Assembly: GCA_003224635.1 (NCBI GenBank)
Contig: QHZK01000032.1
Location: 1-14,492, forward strand
DNA from: Acidobacteriota bacterium
Lineage (GTDB): Bacteria; Acidobacteriota; Terriglobia; UBA7540
Reading direction: 5' to 3'
DNA length: 14,492 bases
Position numbers and translations under genes: made by a program. The notes under the pieces are model-generated. The model did no database searches. It saw nothing but the letters and a program-made list of their open reading frames with translations, and was not told the origin of the DNA. Position 1 is the stretch's first letter; each line of letters starts with the position of its first letter. Below are positions 1-7,872 of this stretch, in pieces.

Positions 1-485
1 CTTTCACCTGTGATCTTGAGTCGCACCGCCGCGGGCTCGCCTGACGCGACCTTGCGCGCCCCTTCCTCGCGCGGGCGCGTGCGGCACCGTCCCGAGTACT
101 TGGGCTGCAACCCCGCCTTGAGGGCCGCCTGCCGCTCCGCCTCGAGTTGCTCGGGCGAGCAGAAGCAGAAGTAAGCCTGGCCCTGATCGATCAGTTGCGT
201 CGAGTGTTTGGCGTAGAAGTCCGTGCGCTCGGACTGTCGGTAGGGGCCGAACGGACCGCCCTTATCCGGGCCCTCATCCCAGTCCAGTTCAAGCCACTTG
301 AGATCGTCAAGCAACTGTTGCTCATAACGCTCTTCGGAGCGCTCGACGTCCGTATCCTCGATGCGCAGGACGCAGGCGCCGCCGTGGCGCCGCGCAAACA
401 GCCAGTTAAACAGCGCCGTGCGCGCGTTCCCCACGTGGACGTAGCCGGTAGGGCTGGGGGCGAACCGGACTCGGACTTTCGGCAT
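1..485 (-). CDS. gltX: Glutamyl-tRNA synthetase, N-terminal part (cut by window start)
   Basis: Class I aminoacyl-tRNA synthetase that charges tRNA-Glu with glutamate in the cytoplasm. I translated it from the minus strand: it starts at the ATG at 485 and stays open to base 1, giving about 161 residues of a protein usually near 470-500. The start MPKVRVRFAPSPTGYVHVGN is the typical nucleotide-binding N-terminus; HVGN (residues 17-20) sits where the class I HIGH signature lies. It continues with NWLFARRHGG and RIEDTD (41-46). A CxC pair at residues 107 and 109 followed by Y130 and C134 matches the zinc-binding segment of bacterial GluRS. The C-terminal catalytic part with KMSKS and the anticodon-binding domain lie outside the window. 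GluRS and the non-discriminating GluRS/GlnRS type cannot be told apart from this fragment. Confidence 0.95.
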   Translation of the reverse strand, partial: MPKVRVRFAPSPTGYVHVGNARTALFNWLFARRHGGACVLRIEDTDVERSEERYEQQLLDDLKWLELDWDEGPDKGGPFGPYRQSERTDFYAKHSTQLIDQGQAYFCFCSPEQLEAERQAALKAGLQPKYSGRCRTRPREEGARKVASGEPAAVRLKITGE

Positions 486-511
486 ACGAAGGAGGGCCTC
501 TCCCCAGCCCT

Positions 512-520
512 AAGATAGCA
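512..520 (-). promoter_or_regulatory. Candidate extended -10 promoter for gltX
   Basis: On the minus strand the stretch reads TGCTATCTT, an extended -10 (TGn followed by TATCTT, 4 of 6 to TATAAT). It lies about 27 bases upstream of the gltX ATG, in the 88-base gap after the upstream gene. No convincing -35 is seen, so this rests on pattern alone. Confidence 0.35.
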
Positions 521-573
521 CACGAACGGAACGATCCCGGTGGCAGGGTGGCGCCGCGTTAGGCCCACAGAAA

Positions 574-1977
574 TCACCTCCCGCAGTCCCTGGGGTTCCA
601 TCTGCTCACCGGTCCACCGACGCGCCGCGCGCGCGCCCTCCGGACAAGCCCGATTGCGAGCCACAGGTAAACCGGTACGTATTCGAGGGCCAATATGAAC
701 GGCGAATCTCGATAGGGCTGGCCCGCTGCGTAGGCGACGACCGGAGAATATCCCAGCACCGCGGCGACGCTCATGAGCAGCCACGGGGCGCAGGGATAGA
801 CGCAGAGAAACGGGACCGACCAGGTGAAATACCAGGGGAAGGCGGTTGGCGATAGCATCACCACACCCGCAGTGACGAGGAGGCTCGCGCCCAGCGGCTC
901 GATTCGCTTCTTCAGTGCGTAGGCCACCAAGGCCAGCGCCATCACGCCGACCACCAGCTCGGCTTGCGCCTTGGAATTCCCCGCGCGCAGGACCAGGCGG
1001 AAGAAGCTGTCGTTGGCTTCCCAGCCCGCGGCGTAGCTCGGGAGCCCGCCGAAAAGTTTGCGCCCCGCGCCGAAATACGGCAGATAACCCAGAAGCGCTA
1101 CCGCCGCAAAGACTCCCGCGCCCAGCCAGGCGGAGCTCGCCGCGCGGACAGGGTCGCCCGCCGTCCGGCGCACCGGCGCTTGGAGAAAGATCGGAAGCAA
1201 GGCGATCGGGAAGAATTTTGCCAGGAACGAAAGCGCCAGAAAGACTACCGCCGGGACGCGCTGGTGTGCTAGAATCAGGAGGTTAGCGGCCAAAAGCGTG
1301 AGTATGGCGAGCGAATCGTGATGGCCGCACAGGGCGAACGAGACGAGCACGGTCGGGTTCCAGGCGTAGACCAGCACCCGCTGAAGCGGCTGCTTTACCG
1401 TCGCGAGGAGCAGCAGCAAGAGGCCGACCGAGCCGAGGTCCAGCGCCGTAAACAGGCGCTTGTAGCCCGCAACCGTCTTGACCCACGAAAAAGCCGCCTC
1501 GCTGAGCGGCGGATAGAGCGTCCGGACTCCCCGATTCGCAAGCGGGTGTCGGGGGTCTGCGAGCGAGCGCACGCCCGGCAGTTCGGGAAAAACTTCGTAT
1601 GGGTTGATGTGGGCGCGCTCGACGCGGCCCTCCCACTGATAACGGTACACGTCGTCTGAGAGTTGCGGCTGCGAAGGCAGGAGACACAGGCGGAAAACCA
1701 CCGCACTCCCGAGAATGGTGACGAGGGCCGCGCGGCCGAGCCGAACCCTCTCGACAAAGTAGACGCCGACAAGGTAGAATGCTCCCGCCGCGAGGCTGAG
1801 CGCGATGAACTCGGGAACGTGGGTCTTGAGCTCAGGCTGCCGGCCGAGAGCGTAGAGAATGGCCCCGAGCGCGACGGCAATCGCCAAGAGCCCGACGTGA
1901 GCAACGCGGGAGTCCCCCCGGCACGGCTGCGCGGCCCTGACGTTTCGATTGTCCGGTGCTTGCTCTTCGCCGACCAA
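574..1977 (-). CDS. GT-C fold integral membrane mannosyltransferase-like protein (GT87/DUF2029-type)
   Basis: Predicted polytopic membrane glycosyltransferase of 467 residues, likely using a polyprenyl-phosphate-linked sugar on the outer face of the inner membrane. About ten hydrophobic segments run from residue 29 to the end. The first external loop carries the acidic SDDVYRYQWEGR (107-118) followed by INPY (124-127), the usual catalytic loop of GT-C mannosyltransferases. YPPLSEA (155-161), WNP (206-208) and GHHD (218-221) are further family-like motifs. The start is uncertain: the frame has a stop at 1995-1993 and no ATG, so TTG at 1977 is used, with AAAGGA about 10 bases upstream. It is divergent from the GT2 gene with only 61 bases between the starts, so the two may share a control region. 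It ends 88 bases before gltX. The sugar and acceptor cannot be told from sequence. Confidence 0.82.
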   Translation of the reverse strand: MVGEEQAPDNRNVRAAQPCRGDSRVAHVGLLAIAVALGAILYALGRQPELKTHVPEFIALSLAAGAFYLVGVYFVERVRLGRAALVTILGSAVVFRLCLLPSQPQLSDDVYRYQWEGRVERAHINPYEVFPELPGVRSLADPRHPLANRGVRTLYPPLSEAAFSWVKTVAGYKRLFTALDLGSVGLLLLLLATVKQPLQRVLVYAWNPTVLVSFALCGHHDSLAILTLLAANLLILAHQRVPAVVFLALSFLAKFFPIALLPIFLQAPVRRTAGDPVRAASSAWLGAGVFAAVALLGYLPYFGAGRKLFGGLPSYAAGWEANDSFFRLVLRAGNSKAQAELVVGVMALALVAYALKKRIEPLGASLLVTAGVVMLSPTAFPWYFTWSVPFLCVYPCAPWLLMSVAAVLGYSPVVAYAAGQPYRDSPFILALEYVPVYLWLAIGLVRRARARRVGGPVSRWNPRDCGR

Positions 1978-2038
1978 CGCGCGAGCATCCTTTCACACGG
2001 GAACTGCAAATAGGGCAACCGACCACTGACAACGGGTT

Positions 2039-3664
<1,626 letters not shown>

Positions 3665-3672
3665 AGAGTAGG

Positions 3673-4581
3673 CTATAGCGATCTCGGCTCTCGTTTCGGA
3701 AACATCGTTCGCACCCGTTCGTTAAATTCATCGAGATCGCGCGCATTGAGTCCAAGAAGCTTTGCGAAGACCGAGACCACAGCCGCTGAGGTTGAGTTGT
3801 CCAACTTGATCGTGTACCTGCGCACAGCGTTTACCGTTAGTACGGTCTGGATAGCCGTGAAGAACAAGTGTACGTCACCCAAATACTCCAAATCCGTCAC
3901 TGGCAATTCACCGCGATGAACGATACTGTGCCTCTGTTGGAATATGGCCTCGAGCTTGCTGAGGTCCCAGCCGTTGAACCGATTGGTCTCACCCCCGGGC
4001 CGGTGGACAATTGTTATTTCATGCTCCGAAATCACTCCGAACTTGTCGCCGAGGTACTTGACGAATTTGTCTCTCGTCCCGGCGCGGTCGATTTCGTCCA
4101 CCACCTTCTCCCTCAAGCGACGCATCACAGAGGCATAATCCCCAAGTTCGACGGCTTCCTTCGCCTTGACGAATTTGTCCGGGAAGAGATCCATGAACCT
4201 TCTAGGCTCAACGGCAAGTATGACGTCGATAAGATGGTTAACAAATAGCTCGAACTGCGTACACAGCATAACCAAGCCGAGATTCAGCACAATTTGCATA
4301 TGGGGATGCCCGCGCAAGAAGGTCTCTGTCAGCGACGCGATTTCGCGCTCTGCCCAAGACTGGACTTCTTCGGGAGAGGGCTCAGGCGTCAGCGCCTTTC
4401 CTAATTTCTGAGAGCCTTCTCTGATTTCATCAAGTGCCCTGCGGACGGTCTCGTCGCAGCTCAGTTCGTGCTCCTTCAGGCGAATGCCGGAAACCGTGTA
4501 CTGCATGGCAAGGTGGACTTGTGACAAGCGCGTGGAATATTCCGCGAATTTTAGCTGAAAACTGCCAGTGTCGTTCATCAT
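3673..4581 (-). CDS. Hypothetical protein with HEPN-type R-x4-H motif (possible RNase)
   Basis: A 302-residue, mostly alpha-helical, soluble protein that I do not recognise by name. Residues 217-222 (RHSIVH) fit the R-x4-6-H signature of HEPN-fold ribonucleases. It sits about 105 residues after a hydrophobic helix FELFVNHLIDVIL (110-122), a layout seen in HEPN proteins of the RiboL-PSP or 'MAE_28990' kind. No signal peptide or membrane segment is seen. Composition differs from its neighbours: two sampled 60-base rows (3841 and 4261) contain 29 and 30 G+C, against 37 in row 3421 of the adjacent GT2 gene, consistent with horizontal transfer. Translation can start at either of two tandem ATGs (4581 or 4578). 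Its stop lies 8 bases from the convergent GT2 stop. No nucleotidyltransferase (MNT) antitoxin or other toxin-antitoxin partner adjoins it. The HEPN call is inference from a short motif. Confidence 0.6.
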   Translation of the reverse strand: MMNDTGSFQLKFAEYSTRLSQVHLAMQYTVSGIRLKEHELSCDETVRRALDEIREGSQKLGKALTPEPSPEEVQSWAEREIASLTETFLRGHPHMQIVLNLGLVMLCTQFELFVNHLIDVILAVEPRRFMDLFPDKFVKAKEAVELGDYASVMRRLREKVVDEIDRAGTRDKFVKYLGDKFGVISEHEITIVHRPGGETNRFNGWDLSKLEAIFQQRHSIVHRGELPVTDLEYLGDVHLFFTAIQTVLTVNAVRRYTIKLDNSTSAAVVSVFAKLLGLNARDLDEFNERVRTMFPKREPRSL

Positions 4582-4639
4582 CAGTTGCCGTCTTTGGATT
4601 GGATTGTCTGCGGAACTCTACTCTTTCGGGGCTGAGCGA

Positions 4640-4727
4640 GTAGCAACGGCACGGGGTTCGTGCCGTGGGGTTTTCAAACGAATCAGGCCGCAAACAGCCC
4701 ACGGCACAAAGAGCGTGCCGTGGCTAC
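4640..4727. repeat. BIME-like paired palindromic element, family 2 (GTAG ends)
   Basis: Two hairpins in inverted orientation separated by about 32 bases. Hairpin 1: ACGGCACG (4646-4653), loop GGGTT, CGTGCCGT (4659-4666). Hairpin 2: CCACGGCAC (4699-4707), 7-base loop, GTGCCGTGG (4715-4723). The outer 14 bases also pair across the element: GTAGCAACGGCACG at 4640 against the complement of the last 14 bases, with one mismatch. Each hairpin therefore carries a GTAG at its foot on its own strand, as in REP sequences. It fills the space between the isomerase stop and the HEPN-like gene start. Confidence 0.8.
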
Positions 4728-4742
4728 AACCGGCGTCGTCAG

Positions 4743-5732
4743 TCACCAGCTTTCCAGGATTTTCAGCAGGCCTTCGAGCGACTCGCGCGTGCTCTCTAGC
4801 GCATTCCCATCCTTGCGGCGATAGTGTGTCTCAAGTGACATGGTCCCGCCGTACCCATCCTGTTCGACTGCTTTGAGCTGGCCTCGCCAGTCGATGAAGC
4901 CACCGCCGACCGGGGCCCAGGCCAGTTTGCCGGTGGCCGGATCTCGCTTGACGTCCTTGATGTGCATGTGGGCGAAGAGCCCGCGCACTTCCTTGTAGCC
5001 GCCAGGATACGGGACCTCGCCGAGCATCACGGCATTGCCCGGGTCCCAGTTGCCGCGCAGTGAAGGGGAATTGACGTCTCGAACGACGCGCGCCAGCTCC
5101 TTCCCCGTTCCGATGTTGCACTCGTGCTCGTTTTCGAGCATCAGCACCACCCCGCTCTTGGCCGCGAGCGCCGCCGCTTTAGCCAGGCGATCGCGGACGA
5201 GGGGGTAAGCCTTCTCAGGCTGGCCCGCCCTCCAGAAGCTGAAAATCCGCACTTTTGTGGTTCCGAAGAAGCGCGCCAGCTCGAAAGATTTCTGAAGCAG
5301 GCTGTCGCTGTCCTGGTCCGTGAAGTCGGCGCGGAAAGTATCGCGCTTCTCGGCGCGCGCGGGCATTTCCGGCAGGTTGTATTTGAAGATGGGCGAGGCG
5401 ATATCGCTCACCTGCACGCGCTGCCTGGAGATAAGCTCTTTGGCGCGGTCGAGCTCCCCTGGAAGAAGGTTCATGATGTTCTTGTCCCACACTTCGCGGA
5501 GCTCGCAGAACTCGAGCGAGTAAGTGGAAATGAAGCCTAGCGCCCTCACGAGGTCCTCGGTGATCTCGTCCGTAATGATTCCCAACTTGAACTCGGGCTT
5601 GCGGTTCTGAGGGCCCGTGCCTGGGCCGCGAAGCGCGGGAGACGCTTCGCTCCCGGCCCCTGGACGGAATAATCCCGCCGCCAGCCCCACCACGCCCGAG
5701 GAAAAATCTCTTCGCGTTAAAGTGAGTCGCAT
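4743..5732 (-). CDS. Tat-exported sugar phosphate isomerase/epimerase-like TIM barrel protein
   Basis: A 329-residue xylose isomerase-like (AP endonuclease 2 superfamily) barrel. The N-terminus MRLTLTRRDFSSGVVGLAAG is a twin-arginine export signal, so the mature enzyme should act folded in the periplasm. The body starts at FKLGIITDEITED (49-60). Likely divalent-metal ligands are E200 in MLENE, D230 in NWDPGN, H255/H257 in FAHMHIKD and E301 in SLETH, the Glu-Asp-His-Glu set of this superfamily. The ATG at 5732 is supported by the Tat signal and by AGGGG (5747-5743) 10 bases upstream, although that Shine-Dalgarno lies inside a short palindrome (5736-5747). The substrate is unknown; relatives isomerise or epimerise sugars and inositols. 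It appears to be a single-gene unit, with a good -10 upstream. Confidence 0.85.
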   Translation of the reverse strand: MRLTLTRRDFSSGVVGLAAGLFRPGAGSEASPALRGPGTGPQNRKPEFKLGIITDEITEDLVRALGFISTYSLEFCELREVWDKNIMNLLPGELDRAKELISRQRVQVSDIASPIFKYNLPEMPARAEKRDTFRADFTDQDSDSLLQKSFELARFFGTTKVRIFSFWRAGQPEKAYPLVRDRLAKAAALAAKSGVVLMLENEHECNIGTGKELARVVRDVNSPSLRGNWDPGNAVMLGEVPYPGGYKEVRGLFAHMHIKDVKRDPATGKLAWAPVGGGFIDWRGQLKAVEQDGYGGTMSLETHYRRKDGNALESTRESLEGLLKILESW

Positions 5733-5795
5733 GCGAGGGGCACCCCTGCCTGGCGCTCCGTTGTTCGATGAAGTCCTGGAGCGCGCGCGAAGTCC

Positions 5796-5801
5796 ATTAT
5801 A
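5796..5801 (-). promoter_or_regulatory. Candidate -10 box for the isomerase gene
   Basis: Minus-strand TATAAT, a perfect consensus -10 inside an AT-rich patch (CTTTTATAATGG) of otherwise GC-rich DNA, 64 bases upstream of the isomerase ATG. No matching -35 is visible at 16-18 bases. Confidence 0.45.
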
Positions 5802-5896
5802 AAAGAGGTCGGGCGCAAAGGGGCGAGAGATTATCTGCCGGGTTGAGGCTCAGTCACGCGGACCAGCCGATTGCAGTAAGAGACTCCGATGTGCTC

Positions 5897-5946
5897 TGTA
5901 GCGGGGGTCTGTGACCGCCGGACGGCGCTCATAGAGCGCCGCTACA
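5897..5946. repeat. BIME-like paired palindromic element, family 1, copy A
   Basis: A 50-base element with ends TGTAGC and GCTACA and two internal hairpins: one near GGTCTGTGACC and one near GGCGCTCATAGAGCGCC. Its reverse complement matches the copy at 12295-12344 at 48 of 50 positions, so the two copies are in opposite orientation. One mismatch falls in the first stem, where a G replaces C and weakens pairing. It lies in the divergent promoter region upstream of the HTH-TOBE gene. Confidence 0.85.
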
Positions 5947-5979
5947 GCCAATTGGCCCACTAGCCGTACGCCGAGAAGC

Positions 5980-6008
5980 TTGAGTATCCGCGCTAAATCG
6001 TGTAGATT
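5980..6008 (+). promoter_or_regulatory. Candidate sigma-70-type promoter for the HTH-TOBE/MOT1 unit
   Basis: TTGAGT (5980-5985) and TAGATT (6003-6008) with a 17-base spacer; each box matches the consensus at 4 of 6. It would give a leader of about 115 bases before the ATG at 6132. Pattern match only. Confidence 0.4.
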
Positions 6009-6131
6009 ATGCCTTCCGAACCGTATTGAGCGGTGTGCCGGACAGGAGAAAGGAAGTTGTGAGCTGGCAAGCCCGTGGCCAGATTGGCGCTAGCCAGCCG
6101 CCGGCCCTTGACAACCGACCCAGTGAGAATC

Positions 6132-6596
6132 ATGGAGCTTGTTCACCTGCGCCAGGCCGCGCGCGAATTGGGAGTGAGCTATCCCACTCTCAAGCAGTGG
6201 ATATACCGGGGGAAGATTTGGTCCGTCAAGACAGCGGGCGGCCATCACCGTATTTCGCGCGCCGAGATTGACGGCGTGTTGTTTCGGCAGGGCGCGCGGG
6301 CCGAGGGCGGCGCGGCCAAGGGCGGGCCCTCGAAGCGCGGGGCCAGCACCGGCGCCCGTGGGGCGGGCCTCGAGCGCTTTATCAGCGGGCGAAACCAACT
6401 GGTGGGGCGCATCACTCAGGTCAAGACGGTCGGCCTCCTGACCAAGGTCTCCCTCGATATCGGCGGGCAAAGGGTCACCGCCATCATTACCCGGGACGCC
6501 GCTCGAGACCTCGGCCTGAAGGTCGGCGAGACTGCCGCGGCGCTCATCAAGGCGACCGAGGTCATGATCATCCGACCGATGGCGGCCCCTGAGTGA
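6132..6596 (+). CDS. HTH-TOBE (Mop-like) molybdate-responsive regulator candidate
   Basis: A 154-residue, two-domain cytoplasmic protein. Residues 1-51 form a MerR/excisionase-type winged helix-turn-helix (HLRQAARELGVSYPTLKQWI, then TAGGHHRISRAEID). A Gly/Ala/Lys/Arg-rich linker (52-82) leads to a TOBE/Mop-like oxyanion-binding domain (about 86-148: GRNQLVGRITQVKTVGLLTK, then EVMIIRP). TOBE domains of this kind bind molybdate or tungstate in ModE and Mop proteins, so it probably replaces ModE. The ATG at 6132 is chosen because the HTH begins there; an in-frame GTG at 6075 would add 19 residues without domain content. The Shine-Dalgarno is weak. It ends 38 bases before a MOT1-type transporter on the same strand, and the neighbour's function supports a molybdate role. 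Confidence 0.83.
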   Translation: MELVHLRQAARELGVSYPTLKQWIYRGKIWSVKTAGGHHRISRAEIDGVLFRQGARAEGGAAKGGPSKRGASTGARGAGLERFISGRNQLVGRITQVKTVGLLTKVSLDIGGQRVTAIITRDAARDLGLKVGETAAALIKATEVMIIRPMAAPE

Positions 6597-6601
6597 GGAA
6601 A

Positions 6602-6634
6602 GCCTGAGACCTGCCACCTGGAACCTGAAACCTC
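6602..6634 (+). repeat. Heptameric tandem repeat, ACCTGnn
   Basis: ACCTG starts at 6609, 6616 and 6623, ACCT at 6630 and a degenerate unit at 6602, so the period is exactly 7. The array fills the gap between the regulator and the transporter and occupies the place of the transporter's ribosome binding site. Confidence 0.75.
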
Positions 6635-7822
6635 GTGGACACTGTCGCAGCCGTTGAAAAACGTTCGCTCAGCCTGCCCCTGACGCGGTGGGAGGTGGCC
6701 GGAGCCTTCGGCGACATTGGGATTCTTTTTCCCATAGCCATCGCTCTGGTTTCGCTCAATCACATGAACCCCACGGCGGTCTTTTTCACCGCGGGTCTCG
6801 CCTACATTCTTGCCGGCGCTTACTTCAAGATTCCGATTGCGGTCCAGCCCTTCAAAGCGGTAGCCGCCATTGCGCTTGCCCTCGAGCTGCCGCCGTCCTC
6901 GATTGCGACGGCCGGATTGCTCATGGGAGTCCTGCTATCCTTCATTGGACTGACCAACCTGGTTACGCCGCTGGCCAGGCTCTTCACCTTGCCGATCGTG
7001 CGGGGCATTCAACTGGGCCTCGGGCTCATCCTGGCCCGCGAAGGAATCCGGCTGGCGCTCGGCGCCAAGTCAAGCGCGCTCGTTCTCGGAGGGCCCGCGC
7101 TTCCGGGTTGGGAGATTGCGCTCGGCGGCGCCATTATCTTGCTCTTGTTCGAGCGTTCCCGCCGCTACCCTTCGGCGCTGGTCCTTCTGGCAGCCGGCGT
7201 GCTGCTGGGGTCGATCGGGCGCGGGCATAGCTCCCTCGGCTGGGGCCCGCTTCCTCTGGACTTCCTTCATCCTCACGTGGCTGAGATGAAGAAGGTCCTG
7301 GTGGCCCTGGTCCTTCCTCAATTCGCGCTGACCTTCGGTAACTCGATCGTCGCCGCGGAAAACACGGCGCAAGTCCTTTATGCAGCCCAGGCCCGCCGGG
7401 TGACGGCGCGGGCCCTGAGCCTCAGCATCGGCCTGACGAATTTGGTGAGCGGCATGCTCACCTCCGCGCCCACCTGCCACGGTTCGGGAGGGATCACCGC
7501 CCATTACAAATTCGGGGCGCGCACTCAGAAGTCCTGTTACGTCATCGGGAGCGCCTGCCTTTTTCTGGCTCTGTTCGGGCGGGCTGCGGTCGGCTTGCTT
7601 AACTTGATTCCGACTGCCGTCCTCGGGGTGTTCCTCATTTACGTCGGGATCCAGCACGGCGCTCTGATACGCGACATCGTTGCCCGAAGGAGGTCACTGT
7701 TTATCGCCGTGTGTGTGGGTCTGGTCTCGCTGGCTCGAACGAATCTGACCTACGGCTTCGCCGCCGGTTTCCTGCTCGAAGGGTTGTTCCTGTTATGGAG
7801 AAGGTTGGTCGCGAATAAGTGA
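6635..7822 (+). CDS. MOT1-family molybdate/sulfate transporter
   Basis: Predicted inner membrane permease of 395 residues with about ten hydrophobic helices. Two motifs identify the MOT1 group, distant relatives of SulP transporters that import molybdate: KIPIAVQPFKAVAA (65-78) and APTCHGSGGITAHYKFGART (278-297), with NSIVAAENTA (236-245) between them. No STAS domain is present, as is usual for MOT1 and unlike SulP sulfate permeases. The start is GTG at 6635; no Shine-Dalgarno is visible because a heptameric ACCTGnn array lies directly upstream, so translation may depend on coupling to the HTH-TOBE gene 38 bases before it. That neighbour argues for molybdate (or tungstate) over sulfate. Established: MOT1 motifs. 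Inference: substrate and co-regulation. Confidence 0.88.
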   Translation: MDTVAAVEKRSLSLPLTRWEVAGAFGDIGILFPIAIALVSLNHMNPTAVFFTAGLAYILAGAYFKIPIAVQPFKAVAAIALALELPPSSIATAGLLMGVLLSFIGLTNLVTPLARLFTLPIVRGIQLGLGLILAREGIRLALGAKSSALVLGGPALPGWEIALGGAIILLLFERSRRYPSALVLLAAGVLLGSIGRGHSSLGWGPLPLDFLHPHVAEMKKVLVALVLPQFALTFGNSIVAAENTAQVLYAAQARRVTARALSLSIGLTNLVSGMLTSAPTCHGSGGITAHYKFGARTQKSCYVIGSACLFLALFGRAAVGLLNLIPTAVLGVFLIYVGIQHGALIRDIVARRRSLFIAVCVGLVSLARTNLTYGFAAGFLLEGLFLLWRRLVANK

Positions 7823-7833
7823 CAACCTCGACC

Positions 7834-7859
7834 GTAGCGGCGGTCTAGCGCGCCGCTAC
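7834..7859. repeat. Shortened palindromic element, family 1, copy B
   Basis: A single hairpin, GTAGCGGCG, 8-base loop, CGCCGCTAC (perfect 9-base stem). It looks like the two outer ends of the 50-base family 1 element joined with the middle lost. It lies in the 50-base gap between the transporter and the dehydrogenase and could act as a weak terminator, but no T-tract follows. Confidence 0.75.
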
Positions 7860-7872
7860 AATAACACCAAAG

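Larger units (their letters stand above)
5733..6131. other. Intergenic region between divergent genes (399 bases)
   Basis: No supported gene lies here. It holds a perfect TATAAT facing the isomerase, a 50-base BIME-like repeat (5897-5946) and a candidate promoter facing the HTH-TOBE regulator. An open frame crosses the right part from 6026, but it is out of frame with the regulator and shows no recognisable domain. AAGGAAG near 6050 resembles a Shine-Dalgarno but has no convincing coding frame behind it. Confidence 0.7.

Noticed and set aside
6026..6271. An 81-codon plus frame with a Shine-Dalgarno-like AAGGAAG and an internal GTG at 6059.
   Set aside because: It is out of frame with the clear HTH domain it overlaps and has no recognisable content. 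A leader peptide cannot be excluded but nothing supports it.
7070..7657. A 195-codon minus-strand frame.
   Set aside because: It is antisense to the MOT1 transporter, with a hydrophilic Gln/Arg-rich product and no domain.
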